The notes under the pieces: generated by a model
The model's database searches: none
Seen by the model: the letters and a program-made list of their open reading frames with translations, nothing else
Told to the model about the DNA's origin: nothing
Assembly (NCBI GenBank): GCA_027579435.1
Contig: JANBPK010001490.1
Location: forward strand, 1-64,000
DNA length: 64,000 nt
From: Candolleomyces eurysporus
Lineage: Eukaryota > Basidiomycota > Agaricomycetes > Agaricales > Psathyrellaceae
Direction of reading: 5' to 3'
Position numbers and translations under genes: made by a program
Shown: one piece after another, positions 36,940-48,705 of the stretch
How positions within the stretch are numbered: position 1 is the first letter of the stretch
Layout: each line of letters starts with the position of its first letter

Positions 36940-38760
36940 ATGGTTCACCTTTCTGCAGACGGTCAGCAGGCCCTTAATGCCTTTATAGTACGTTCTCAAG
37001 GCCCCACATGTCATTTGCCAGATACAAGCACCCCTCCTGACCACAAAGCTCTACGCTAGGATGGGGCCGGTCAAGATCCATCGACTCCACCATTCGTCTT
37101 CGCGGCGACGACGGCCGACGGAGAGATCTACTCTCGAGGGACGGGATTCAACCGCGTTGGGGACTCTGCCAGCGGCCTGGTGGATATCGACTCTGTATTT
37201 TGGATCTGTAGTCAATCGAAGATGGTAACCCACGTACGCCGTCTCCAATTCTTCCCAAGGCACTCAATAACCGTTGATATACCGTAGCTCGCGGCTCTCC
37301 AACTCATCGAAGCCGGGAAACTCTTGTTGGAGGACCCCGTATCCAAGTACCTCCCTGAATTCGAGAACCTCATCGTCATCGATAGTTTTTCTTCTCCTGT
37401 TGGGATCTCGACAGAGCGTGAGGGGAGCCCAACCCCTTCGGTCCCACCTCCCGTTCTTGAAAGCGTGAAGTACCACCCAGCCACCAATGTCATGACAGTC
37501 GAACATCTGATGACCTTCACGAGCGGTATTTCTTACTCCTCCGGCGAGACAGTCGTCGATTGGGACAAAGATATTGAGAATACGTATACTGCGCCGCAAG
37601 ACGAAGCGGATCCAGTGGGAGGGTTTATCAAGGGCATTAAAGTGTGTGATTTTTGTTTCAATCAAATATGCCTACCTGACCAGTCTCGCTCCGTCCTTTT
37701 ACAGAAGGGCCTCCCAGGCATTCCGCTCAAATTTGAACCCGGAACTGATTGTAAGTCGTTTTCACTCGAACAACTCATAAAACACGATTCGCTAAGCGAG
37801 GAACTGTGGTAATTTTCTAAGGGGCGTACGGTTATAGCTCCGATATCCTTGGATTCGTTATTGAGAAGGCTACCGGCCAGAGCCTGGAAATCTACATGTA
37901 CGTACCTCATCATACCCTCTGGTCTCGGAGTCACACAATAGTAATTCTCTGTGTCCCATTGCTTCCAGGAAAGAAAACATCTTCAATCCACTCGGTATGA
38001 AGCACACCTCTTTTTACCTGTCACCCCACATCAAGGAAAAGAAGGTCGGAATGAGCTACCGCCGTCCCAATGACGGACAATTTCAGCCTTGGGACCACAG
38101 GTTCTACGAAGAAGATCCAGATAAATGTGCGTTCTCCCTCATTTCTTCGTTTCTCCGTCCATGACGACTCGAACTCATTCAGTGACTTTCTGCAGTGTTC
38201 GCTTTCTATGGAGGCGCCTACCTCCTCGCAAGCGCTCGTGACTATTTGGCTCTCCTCCGACATCTCCTGCAACTCCATTCCAACAGCCTCCCTCCCAACG
38301 TAAAACCTATTGTGTCCCGGGATACGCTCATAACCAAAGTCTTTGCACCAGCGCTGTCACCTCAAAGTCAGAAGTCAATCGAGGATATGCTCGGTCCCGT
38401 CTTCGACTATATAGAAACAGGAGGCATTCAGTGGGGGTATGGCGGCACGGCCTTGGCGTTGGGCGACTGGATGGTTGAGTCTGAGGGGACGAAGAAGTTG
38501 AGGAAAGCGGGGAGTGCGTTTTGTAAGTCACCTTGCTTTCAACAATCGAAACGATCCAGGACTGATTGAATTTGGGTATTACGATTATGGTTCGTGTTAT
38601 AGGGTTCGGGTTCCTCAACACTTCGCATTTTATTGACCCTTCGACGGGTGTCGCTGCTGTTTTACAGGTGCAGACGCTTCCACCCTGGCCCGACCAGAGT
38701 ATCCTGAGGATTGGGAGTGCGTTGGAGAGGTTGCTGTATCAGGGCTTGGTAGATGAGTAG
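36940..38760 (+). CDS. Beta-lactamase-fold serine hydrolase 2
   Basis: A tandem paralogue of the gene at 34760, with the same exon plan and intact frame. It starts MVHLSADGQQALNAFI. Motifs: SVFWICSQSKM (Ser-x-x-Lys), LAALQLIEAGKLLLEDPVSK, TVEHLMTFTSGISY, GLPGIPLKFEPGTD, YGYSSDILGFVIEKA (Tyr motif), NIFNPLGMKHTSFYLSPHI, VFAFYGGAYLLASARDYLAL and GGIQWGYGGTALALGDWMV. It ends RLLYQGLVDE with TAG at 38758-38760. Most differences from gene 1 are conservative, so both copies are probably functional. Cytosolic location is inferred because no signal peptide is visible. Confidence 0.87.
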
Positions 38761-38939
38761 ACTGAGGGAAGGTCGATGTGATATCTCTGCTGAAAACCTA
38801 CCATATGGTCCCTTTCTCCTTAACATTTGTTGCATGATTAGCAACCAACAGGCTCCCATTTCAGCGTTTCCCTTTCATTTTCCCCTTGTTTCCAGTATTC
38901 TAGGCCCCATGGTTACCTCGATGAGAACGTGGTACAGCG

Positions 38940-39020
38940 GATGGCGCTGGATGGGATTCAATTACGTCACCCGGGAGTTTGCCAGTGGGCTGGTTGATAT
39001 CGACTCAGTGTCCTTCGTCA
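38940..39020 (+). pseudogene. Relic of beta-lactamase-like gene (exon fragment)
   Basis: GGGATTCAATTACGTCACCC and the following bases through GTTGATATCGACTCAGTG match the exon coding for GFNRVGDSxSGLVDIDSV in genes 1 and 2 (compare 37141-37200). It reads GFNYVTREFASGLVDIDSV, then stops before the catalytic Ser-x-x-Lys. Confidence 0.7.
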
Positions 39021-39529
39021 GGGTATGAGATTGAGATGAGGAATTTTCCCATGAGTCCAGAAGGAAGGGAGAAGGATCATCTTAAGATGTTATTTTTGCA
39101 GCCTTGTCTCGCAGCAGTGATCAAGGTTCAATTTCATACATCCAATGAAGCACGCAAGCAAAACCAAAGGATGAGCACATGCATGTGAAGTGGTTAACAA
39201 TAACATTGGTGTCAGGCTGAGATGCTTTTCGCTGACCTTTAATGTTTAATCAACCAACTAAAACCTGATACAATACCCCTAACTGACACCCTACTCGCTT
39301 CTTCGGGTTTCAAGGAGAGTCTTCGTTAAACAGTTTGAGCACCTTCACAATGAGGGTCCAATGACGATTGGCTTGAAGTCATATGTGAGTGTTGGAATGG
39401 ATTTGAAGGTGTCGTAGGAGCACAAGGAGGGCTGCCTTTCGATAGAAATCAAAAGCTACACGCATAGAGGGAAGGGGGTGCCAAATGAGGGGAGGGGTAG
39501 GAGAACGCCATAGCGAAGTCACTTTGATC

Positions 39530-40190
39530 TGTCTTCGTAGATCCTGTGGTTCCTTCCTCAGTCCTAGAAGTCCATCGGGATAATGACAGTAGACTTTCTT
39601 TTCAATGATTTGGGATATCTCGTAGAACGAGGCGTGTGTCGTACCGGGTGCCTGTAAAGAAAATGTTCTTTCCTGAGTGCGAGAAACAGTAGAGCTCAGG
39701 TGAGTCGNAAAAAATCAAAAAAGGAATTAGGAAGACGTAGAAATATGCTCTCATGTTTCTCCCAGTGTTCGAGCTGTAACCGTACATGCAGACCAAAGGC
39801 ATCTCGATTAGTGAATCATATGATAGAAGGTGAAGGGAAGCGACTTGTAATCAGTCTCCGGCTCGAACTTGAGCGGAATCCCTGGTAAGCCATTCTGGCA
39901 CACAAAGATACGCTAACCAGTGGCCCCAATATCAAAGAGCAACAAACGGTGACTTGGAAATAACTTGGATACCTTCACAAACTCTCGAGCTGGATCTGTC
40001 ACATCCTGAGGCGCACCATATGGATTCTCTAAGGTCTTCAAACTCGAGAAGGGATTTGGACACGAGGTCTTTGATGAGCTCCAGGGCCGCTCAATGTGGC
40101 ATATCAACGAATGAGTAGGTAACGGAGAAGGAGGGAGACAACGTACGTGAGCAGTTATCTTCGATTGAATTGGGCGCTTCTTCATCCTGA
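39530..40190 (-). pseudogene. Inverted relic of beta-lactamase-like gene
   Basis: In reverse complement this segment contains ENPYGAPQDVTDPAREFVK (compare NAYSAPQDATDPAAGFLK), GLPGIPLKFEPETDYKS, MYGYSSNTG (compare YGYSSDILG), NIFFTGTRYDTRL (compare CIFDPLGMTRTSF) and RWTS...GTTGSTK-type remains of the next block. The order is that of the parent gene, but stops and frame changes break it throughout. It lies on the opposite strand to the intact copies. Confidence 0.75.
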
Positions 40191-40557
40191 TCCGACATCA
40201 ATGGCCAACGTGGATCATGTCAAGTCGAGTATGTGATATGTTCCACCGAGCCTTCTGCCCGAAGCTGATCAATCAAGGGATACAAGGGCCTCTCGATGAC
40301 AAAGGTCGTCGTCCTTGTTGCTAATTTAGATCAAAAATGGCATTTCTCCCAGCCTGCGCCGGCACTCCAAATTTTGCGCCTACTGTTTTGTCTGGGCCAT
40401 ATCAAGGGATCGAACCTCTCCGTCCTTGCGCCACGATTCGCACCGTTATAAGTGCAACCTTTATACCACCGTGACAATCAATCATCCGTCCGCGCTACCC
40501 TTACTTCCTATCCACCATCAACACCGAGTGAAGTTCGCATACGACTTGCAAGTTGTC

Positions 40558-42718
40558 ATGGACCCTATGCTCCGAGCTGCCCTCGAGGTTTCGAGAGATA
40601 CGAATTATTCGTTTGGTAAGTGGTGACACTTGAGCTGGTCCATCCGAATTTTAGGCTGACGCTCGAGTTTGGATATGCAGCGGCGGCGATTACATTTGTT
40701 ATATGCGATATTATACAGAAATTCGATGACGAAGTTAGTCCACGTCCTCACCCCTGCAAACGCAATATCGCACTGAAAAGGCATTCTGCCTGCACATAGG
40801 TGGCGTACATATGGAAGTACGTCCTGCTATTGAGCACCCGATTAGTCTTGGTCTTGACCCCTGATTTACTGATTCGTTTCGTTCTCAAGAGCGCGCTGGT
40901 CACTGCCGAAAGTTCTATATCTTATAGCAAGATATTACCTACTGGCACTATTGATGTGAGCCGTGGTACTAGCGCTCTAGGAATGCTGTGCTGACAGGGT
41001 GATATAGATGTATTCTTATAGGTGCGCAACTATGTCCTTTCCAAGTTCGTGGAACGAGCCCAAAATTGAATGTACTAGCATGCAACATACCCAGCCCTTC
41101 CATCAAGGTTCGTCCCTGTACCATATCTCTTTTTTTTNGCTGCCCATTCTGATCTTTCGGTCACCCGTCCATCGCTTTGGGTCATCTCTGCGACCCAGTT
41201 GTACGTTGATGAAACGTCTAAGAGCGCACGGGCCAACGCTGATTCATTCTAGCTGCCAAGGCATATCGAAAGTTGCAAGCCTGTCAGTATTTTTCACGCG
41301 AAAAATCTGACCCTTCACCGAAACCTCAACTGAACTCCCTTCGCTTCATCTCGGAGACAGGGCAGGGACGGGAGTATGCAACCTAGTCATCGACCTGATT
41401 TGCATTCTACGGATACATGCACTTTACGCCGGGAGTCGAAAAGGTAAATTGTTGGAGAGTTTCTCTTATACGTTACAACGCGCACCCTAAATATGGCTTT
41501 GACACTTTCATGCAGTGCTAATATGTCTACTAATCCTGACGATTGGTAAGTCGATTGCGTTGAACCACCTCGAGATTACGGTTATTAGATAGGCTGACTT
41601 ATGGTATGGGATCCCTTGTTGCGATAGGTTCATGCGCGGTGAGTATATACATTCGAATTCATTTTACGTCTCATTCGAACCAAAACTGCTACAACCAACT
41701 CATACCGAAATTCAATACAACAGTCAGGCTTCTACCTCTCCAACATTCAAACGAGCTTTCCTCCTGTAGATGAGCCATTGCCCTTTCACTTCGACATCGC
41801 ACCATGTTTAGGGACTAAGACAGTGACACCTGAAATGCTCAGACTGCTTCCAATATCCTGGTTTGTCATGTCCTCTGCCTCTACACTATCAAATGTCATG
41901 TCCAGCACTGAGAAATTCCTCAATCTATCTCTCTTCCCAGGTTTCTTAATCTTGGACTTGCATGTACGCCGCAGCCCTTTCTCATTATTCTCCGAGTCTC
42001 ATGTAGTCTTACACCCTACCATCCTGGCTCTTCTCCCTAGCCCTGTTCTTCTTTATGACGCTTTTCAAATTGAGAGATTCCTTGAAAGATGCGAAAGGCC
42101 GAGTCAAATACCACCACTTCCGGAACTGGTCGTTCGTACACCCGCTCTTCGCGATTTTGGTGGTTGATGGGGCACTTGTCTTCCTTTTGTGAGTCACCGT
42201 CACGGACCATGCGACTTTGGGAGCTTGGATGTCTGTTGGCTCATTACACAATCTGAATTTGGACATTGGATGGACAGGTTTGCAGGTACGGCCTTGCATA
42301 CCCAGTTAGTGAGCGCGGTCTACAGCATCGTCTTAGGAATTCTTGGCCTCTCGGCGTTTATGTCGATACATAAAGGAGGGTTCTACTACACACCATGTTG
42401 GCCGTACGTCCTGCTCCCTCCGCCAACGCGCTCGCAATTCAGGCTGACCAAGTCGTTCGGCAATACAGGTGGCTATTCGCTATCTATTCATATTCGGTAG
42501 GCACGCGGCGTCTTTCTCTTCCGACTAATGCTCCTAAAAACTGACTCACCAATTTCCAGGGCTCAATTCTCATTCTGAATCTACGGCGACACGGAGACAT
42601 TGGTACGCCCACATCTATGACAATGCGGTACGGGGGACCAGGCCGCGACACCATGGGACTAACTCAGCTCACGCGGATAGAATTTGAGAGTAGTACGAGG
42701 ACGCATGGGACTGTTTAG
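40558..42718 (+). CDS. DUF6533 multi-spanning membrane protein
   Basis: The ATG at 40558 gives MDPMLRAALEVSRDTNYSF. Spliced exons then read AAAITFVICDIIQKFDDE, VAYIWK and ARWSLPKVLYLIARYYLLAL, the diagnostic DUF6533 N-terminal region (a helix, an acidic E-V-xxIWK turn, and a second helix). Later pieces are VCNLVIDLICILRIHALYAG, SYTLPSWLFSLALFFFMTLF, FRNWSFVHPLFAILVVDGAL, HTQLVSAVYSIVLGILGL and GSILILNLRRHGDI. The short tail EFESSTRTHGTV ends with TAG at 42716-42718. About ten short introns are needed and the middle (41000-41900) is only partly resolved; one N lies in a T-run at 41139. The family is widespread in Agaricomycetes with unknown function and a probable seven-helix fold. Confidence 0.78.
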
Positions 42719-43648
42719 ACGAACGATACGAAATTACGGTCGAGCGACAGGTCTCATGAATAGAATTTCTCATTTATTGTCCCTGTGCATGATTAGGAGT
42801 CAAACACAAAATCTAGACTTCGACCTCCAAAAATATCCTGCTACACTTCTCCTTGTACGATGCCTCGAGTATGATTCCCAGTGTCAAGGTTCCCAAGCGC
42901 ACGCAATTGCTTTACCTTTCCATCTACTCTGGATGTAATATTACACCCTCCCGTTGTCAAGCCCATCTTAGGCCCAAGAACCAGCGTGGCGGAAAGGGTT
43001 GGCTCACAGCTCCTCCTGTTCCCCTCCCGATGAATGATGGTTCTATGCACCCCATCATCAGAACAGCTCAGCGGGGTTATGGAACAAGCATTAAGTAAAC
43101 CGAGACGATGGATGCGTTGAGAACCTCGACCGTCGAATTGTTCTGCACGTTCTTGTGGGATGTAATAGGTGAGGTAAGTGAGAAGAAACAATATCAGTAG
43201 CCGAGCATATGTATATGTACTGGTCGACAATGATATCTCTACACCACTCCCCAAGTTACTAGTCGATCAAACTCATATTCAACAGCTTTCAACGCACTCC
43301 AAATACTCAGGCACGCCATGAGTCATGCACCCGTCAATGCATATATACTCAGATATTGGATATCTGTCCAGCTATCAGATTCGTGCGTAAATGAAGATTA
43401 ATTTACAGAAGATATCGCGGCGTCCCTGACTCGAAGGCGAGACGCACCTCTCTCTACAGCGACAGATCATAATCAGACCGACTACACTGCGACAACTGAT
43501 GGAACCCAAGATAATCGGACGGGAATCTCTCCATTTCTTTTGCACAGTAACAATATTTTCCTCCGTTAGGTTGAAAGTAATAGTACATGATTCGAATTGC
43601 ATTCATCGAGAGTGAGTTCGGGAACTAGATCGCATTAGCGGGCAGACA
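42719..43648. other. Intergenic between convergent genes
   Basis: Frames at 42841-43254 and 43375-43602 show no family resemblance. The stretch should hold the 3' ends of the DUF6533 gene and of the subtilase gene. I see nothing else. Confidence 0.45.
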
Positions 43649-45636
43649 TCAAATGCAAACTCGGAGGTGACTCCCCGAGCCTGCCGTGCAAGGGTACGAG
43701 TTCGTCATAAGTCGATTGGGTGTGCCTTGGGCTAAAGCATCCCAACAAGAAGATGGAGAGATTGAGTATCACTGGTCAGGATGCTAATCGGAATCGAACT
43801 TACGAACTCCGGAAAGGTTGTTGACAAGGCTGTCGTCTATGACTTTGGCGGTCATCGCAGCCGGAGACATATTTCCGATGAGCCCTATGAAATACGCCAC
43901 GGTCCCTGCAACATAGGCGGCGGACTATAAGCCATCAAGTTCTTGTTAGCTTCTCTAACCCCCTTTGAAGCTATAACCGATGAGAGGAGATGAGCGTACG
44001 GCAGAGGTACCCGAGACGGTAGTCATAGCCTGAGTTTGAAACGTAAGAACGTCAGAGACCGCCATATCGGAATAGATTGGAGAACCCCATTACAGTGTCG
44101 CTTGTATGCCCACCGGTAAGAATATTTTGGCCAGGCGCATGAGTGGTGATATTTCCAATGTTGGACACTGCTATTCGTTCGTCGGCAATGGTGGTCGCTC
44201 CGACCGTGATAGCAGACGGCACACGAGCCGGAGAAACACTGGCTATGTTAGTATTCTGATCACCAGCTGAAACCTAAAGACAGGTCCAATGAATACTGGC
44301 TGTCGATACTCGAGGCCGATCTCCACGTACGACGACGTGGACACCGCTGCTAGTCAACTGGGATAATGTAAGTCAGTGCTTAACTAAGCTTGGGGCCTTC
44401 ATAGAGTAGCACTCACAGATGCGACCGCGTTGTCCAATGCCGTAGAACCCGCTCCTGAGAGTGGCAAAACCGCAACAGAAGGTCGACCAGAGGTTCTGTG
44501 CTGTTCTTGCACCCAGTTCAAACCGGATACGCTAGCATTTTGAATATAATTTCAAAGCATTACAACCCAATACATATATTGGACTCACATGTTGCTGAGA
44601 CTCCCTGATCCAGAATCGCTCAACACTTTGACCGCTATGAGAGAGGCAGCCTGGCACACAAGGTCAGAGGAAAGTATGTCATGATGAGAGTACATGCCTT
44701 TGCAGCACCGCATTGAAGACCAGCAATGATACACCTGCGGACATTGGTCGTGATCATCACTATTGGAGATGTGCGAGGTCGTGAGCAATGATCACTCACG
44801 CCATATTTGTACCGTGCCCACTCCCGTCAGTCGGTCTTATCAGAAATTAGCTACCGCTCAGTTCTCGATCTATATCGCAGGGAGAAGAACGTACTGGAGA
44901 CCTCCAAAAGTGATTCCAATGCGAGCTCGACCTCCAAACTCCCTCTATCGAATCGTCAGTCCGAATAAATTGGTCGAACCGTGTCACACAAAGTACCAAC
45001 ATGAGCGGTACGAATACCAGTGTCTTCGATGTAGTTTAGTAGCTTCAAGATGATGAAGTGAAAAATAGGCGAACCTAAGAGATAAATATCTACCCCGCGT
45101 CCACCCGACTCGTCGTAGATATATACATAGTTTGTCCCGCTGCGCAGTTGAATTAACATGTATGAACCTCGTGGACCGTCGAGCTCCATGGTCAAATACA
45201 GCGTGACTTACACTGGGAGTCTTTCCGGGGAGCTGAGTCTCGCAAGACCCCATGGTGCGTTATTCTGGGTAACCAGGGCGGTCGCATGATAAATTCCGTC
45301 TTCTTCAACAGACAGTACTTCCGGTGATCTCTGGAGGGTTTGGAATGTCTCTTCGTCGAAGATACCTTTCGACCCAGCGTTCAGCGTCAAAGAGGATTAG
45401 CTGTGATTGGGAGTTGCATAGTACCTACCGGAGAACCCGTTGACAGCAGTATCCCATTCGGATGACACTCGTCGGAGATTATCCTCGTTGAGCCTGGCCA
45501 GGAAGGATGAGCGAGAGACGCCATCCTTCAGCGTGATAACTAGGCTGCTGGAATTGTTGAGCGGGGTAGCTGGGCCGCCGATACAGTGTGGCAGGAAGAT
45601 TGTTAGGATAGCTAAACGAGAAAACCGGAGATTCAT
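43649..45636 (-). CDS. Subtilisin-like serine protease (peptidase S8)
   Basis: The ATG at 45636 starts a signal peptide (MNLRFSRLAILTIFLPHCIGG). An I9-type propeptide follows (LVITLKDGVSRSSFLARLN, FDEETFQTLQRSPEVLSVEE), then NNAPWGLARLSSPERLPV. The catalytic domain has Asp in DTGIRTAH (spliced), REFGGRARIGITFGG, His in GSGHGTNMA, LIAVKVLSDSGSGSLSNM and GLNWVQEQHRTSGRPSVAVL. The catalytic Ser is in VSGTSA joined to SAAYVAGTVAYFIGL. The oxyanion position reads SAGDQNTN, so Asp replaces the usual Asn. A last exon gives VPQGTPNRLMTNSYPCTAG and ends at TGA (43649-43651); without that last intron it would end at 43784. Many short introns. The product is probably secreted. Confidence 0.85.
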
Positions 45637-46450
45637 AGATACCAAGCTATGTGGCAAGGGAATGGAGCGGAGAGATTTATCGTCACCGATCCTTGAAGAA
45701 ACATAGGATACTTAAGATCGCTCTTATATGCCTGAAGAGATCACGAAGCTGGTTGGCTACCGTACGAAGTCAAATTAAAAGTCCTTCGAGTCAACTTATT
45801 GAGGAACGCTCCGCGTTGCACTCAGATCCCTGAGAACGGGTGTAAAGTTCATGATTCATAAGGGTGGAGCCTCCGTACCTGATCTCCTGCCGCACAAGAT
45901 CGTTAAGAGTAAAAAATTGGCCTCACCATGTGCCATTCGTCTGGCAAGTTATTTATCCCGGGCTTTGAGTGGTTCCCCGCTCCACTCGAGCAATCGAAAG
46001 GCTTTTAATCCCCGCTTTGAACCGATGGTGGTCTTCTTCGAAGCACCAGCAATGTCACTTGGATGTGATCAATCAACTATTCACCGCTCAAATACCGCAA
46101 GGCTCCAGAGAGATGAGGGACCATTGTCAGAGCAGCTAGAGAGGAACCAGTGGCATCATCAGATGAGCGACAGAAGGAGTTGGCCCTCAGTTCGCCAGTG
46201 GAAGGCTGCTCGTAAGAGGACATTCGAGAAGCCTACTGCTGAGAGGGAATGCGGACAAGCAGCTGTGATCACTCCCCAATGGCCATTGCAATGGTCATGA
46301 CAAGGATTAGCTATTAGCACATTCAGAACATGATAAATCATATTTCGAGAGCTTTGTAAATATGAAACAATAATCAGGGCTGGTACTACCTGTGCAGTTT
46401 TGACTTTGAAACAATCACTATTCGAGCACAGTACAACTAGGGAGGAAACT
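45637..46450. other. Intergenic, subtilase promoter
   Basis: A 149-codon plus-strand frame (45851-46300) shows no family resemblance and sits where the subtilase promoter should be. I see nothing else. Confidence 0.45.
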
Positions 46451-48097
46451 CTATGTTGCGACAGGCTTTGCAGCAACCCCTCGCCTTCCAGTGATTGACC
46501 TCTTAGAAGGGCCACCATCTGCGTCATAATCCTTCGTCGCATTACAATTCGGGACTACGGTCGCTTGAGCAGGCCCAGGTTGAATCGGATTGCATCCAGG
46601 TAGCGAATTGAGAACTGTACAACGAATGTAAGAACAATCGTTAGCATCCGTCTTCCACCTATAGTGATTAACCGAAGCACTAGAATGACTTACCTCCATC
46701 GATAGGCTCCCGAACCCTATTTCTCTGCGTACATTTGTTGGCCTGTTCGACAGTTTGCGTCTTGAGTGTTGGACAAGGCCCACCGTAAGAGTGGCATGTG
46801 TCCATAGCGCGCTGTAGAGAGTCGCCTTCCCATCCGAATACGTAATCTGCGTGCTGTCCGTATCCAGTTCTGCGTCATTAGATTCACATGTCCGAAATAC
46901 GTGAGTCGAACATTTTGTAAAGTTGGCAGCGATGGGAAAGGTAGACCTACGGATCACCCATACTCCAAACAAACGGATTTCCGTCCCTATCCAGATCCCA
47001 CAAGCCAGAGAACTTGGCAGTGTCCCATACAATCTCTAAGAAGACCGAGGGAACGGCGACAGGATGAGTGGACGGACAGGTTCCTCGGATAGGGTACTTC
47101 ATATGGCTCTGTATCGTCGTCGTCAACTATTACACTCAGCCTGAGCCAACACACCAGTGTACGAACCTTATGATCAGGCATATCCAAATTCACCCCATCC
47201 CAACATGAAGGGAACGTAGCCTCGGCTCTCACACCGCCCACACACTTACGATCGGAGAAGAACGCTTTGCTACTCGTACCTGGAGAAGCTACTGGCCCCC
47301 CATTAGAGTCGTCCGCCGCTAAGCACCTGTAGTTGAGGTTACTGGAATCGGGGTTGGGTGCGCTTGTGTTGAGAGAGCGGAGCATCGGGTCCCCGACGAT
47401 CATCCTGAACCCTTTCTTGAACGCTGTAACTTTGGCTCCATTGGAAGGTTGAGAGTAGTAGACCGTGATACCACCGTTCGCTGGTCCGATCATTTGCTCG
47501 GGGATCTGAGGTACCTTGGGATCGAGTTTCAGCAGAGAACTTGGAAAATGGACAGATGCTATAGGATGTTAGGGGGGTGCTTACTCGTTCAAATGACCCA
47601 TTCTTGTGCTTGAAGAATAGAACGGCAGTCCAATAATTGGAAAAATCCTCTGTAAATGTACACGTCGTACAGGTAGACGTTGAAGGGAGGTCGTTTACGG
47701 GGTTCATGGAGATGTCGAAACTAGGAGGATTGAGGAAGTGAGATGATTGGCCCAAGCGAGATGAGAGCGACTGGGGCTGCTCACGCATTCTACTTGCATT
47801 TGCGGTAGTCACGAAGAATTGTGGGATATATGAGAGATGTAATTAGCCCTTGGCCATATGAACTTTAGTCATCTTACCCCGCCGACGATCTNAAAAAATT
47901 GATGAATGTGAGCCACGTTTCTTCCAGAAGGCAACCAACAGAGGTATATTGACCTGGTGCAAGTGAGGAGAGACTATTCCGGGTGTAACCAAAGGATCGA
48001 AACGCTCCACAACCAGCTGAGAGCACGAAAAACGCAACAGGGCGTCGACTCCAGTCACCCCTAGTGCAGTAACACTGAGAACGTAGTTCCACCTCAT
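46451..48097 (-). CDS. Secreted DUF1996 protein
   Basis: DUF1996 proteins are secreted fungal proteins of unknown function, often with WSC or other C-terminal additions. The ATG at 48097 starts a signal peptide (MRWNYVLSVTALGVTGVDA). The family opening follows: VERFDPLVTPGIVSPHLHQ, then FNISMNPVNDLPSTSTCTTC and EDFSNYWTAVLFFKHKNGSF. The core continues with PANGGITVYYSQPSNGAKV, FKKGFRMIVGDPMLRS, CVGGVRAEATFPSCWDGVNL, HMKYPIRGTCPSTHPVAVPS and ADYVFGWEGDSLQRAMDTC. The C-terminus (NCNATKDYDADGGPSKRS) is polar, without an added domain, and ends at TAG 46451-46453. Paired cysteines suit an extracellular protein. About eight introns; an N beside an A-run at 47892 lies at an exon edge. Confidence 0.87.
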
Positions 48098-48705
48098 GGT
48101 CAGAGTACGTCGAACAAAGGCAGCTTCTTGCCTAAGTAGTAGAGTCGTTTTATACGACTTCTCTTCTGTCTTCGAAGCTTCGTCTGCGCATGGACAGTGC
48201 AAGGTTGCCTTCGTTCAATGACAAGTACCCACAAATATGATCCACTATTGGGCCGATATTTCTTCAAATTCGATTCCGATCGCTCGACGAGACATCGAGT
48301 CATGCGAGTACCAACATCTTCGTGAATTTAGAAGCCTTTCGATGGCTCCGAGTGACTGCAACAGTCGATGATATAAATAAAAAAGCTTCGAGTGGAAGTT
48401 TGGAGTAGTTCTGAGGCAAAACCGTTAATCCGAGCACGAGCGCGGGAAACATTTTCGTAATACACATGACAAATGTAGGGTCGTCAAAGAAGTGACCGTT
48501 TGGATAACATACGGCTGAAGTACACAAGCTCCGACTTCGAGGTTTACTCAGTTCTATCGCTTCGAAGTTCGTATTTCGAAGGCGAATTGCGGAGATAACA
48601 ATGCTGATGCCTATGTTGAAAGAGAAAGATATATGTGTACAGTGAGGAGGGGAAACAAAGGTCAAATGTAAAAGTCTTTCCCGTGCCGCCCACAATGAAC
48701 CAATT
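48098..48705. other. Intergenic, DUF1996 promoter
   Basis: The minus-strand frame at 48300-48695 is not recognised and overlaps the FKBP 3' region. No other feature is seen. Confidence 0.45.

Noticed and set aside
45851..46300. 149-codon plus-strand frame
   Set aside because: It lies in the expected subtilase promoter, has no family resemblance, and its residue pattern looks random.
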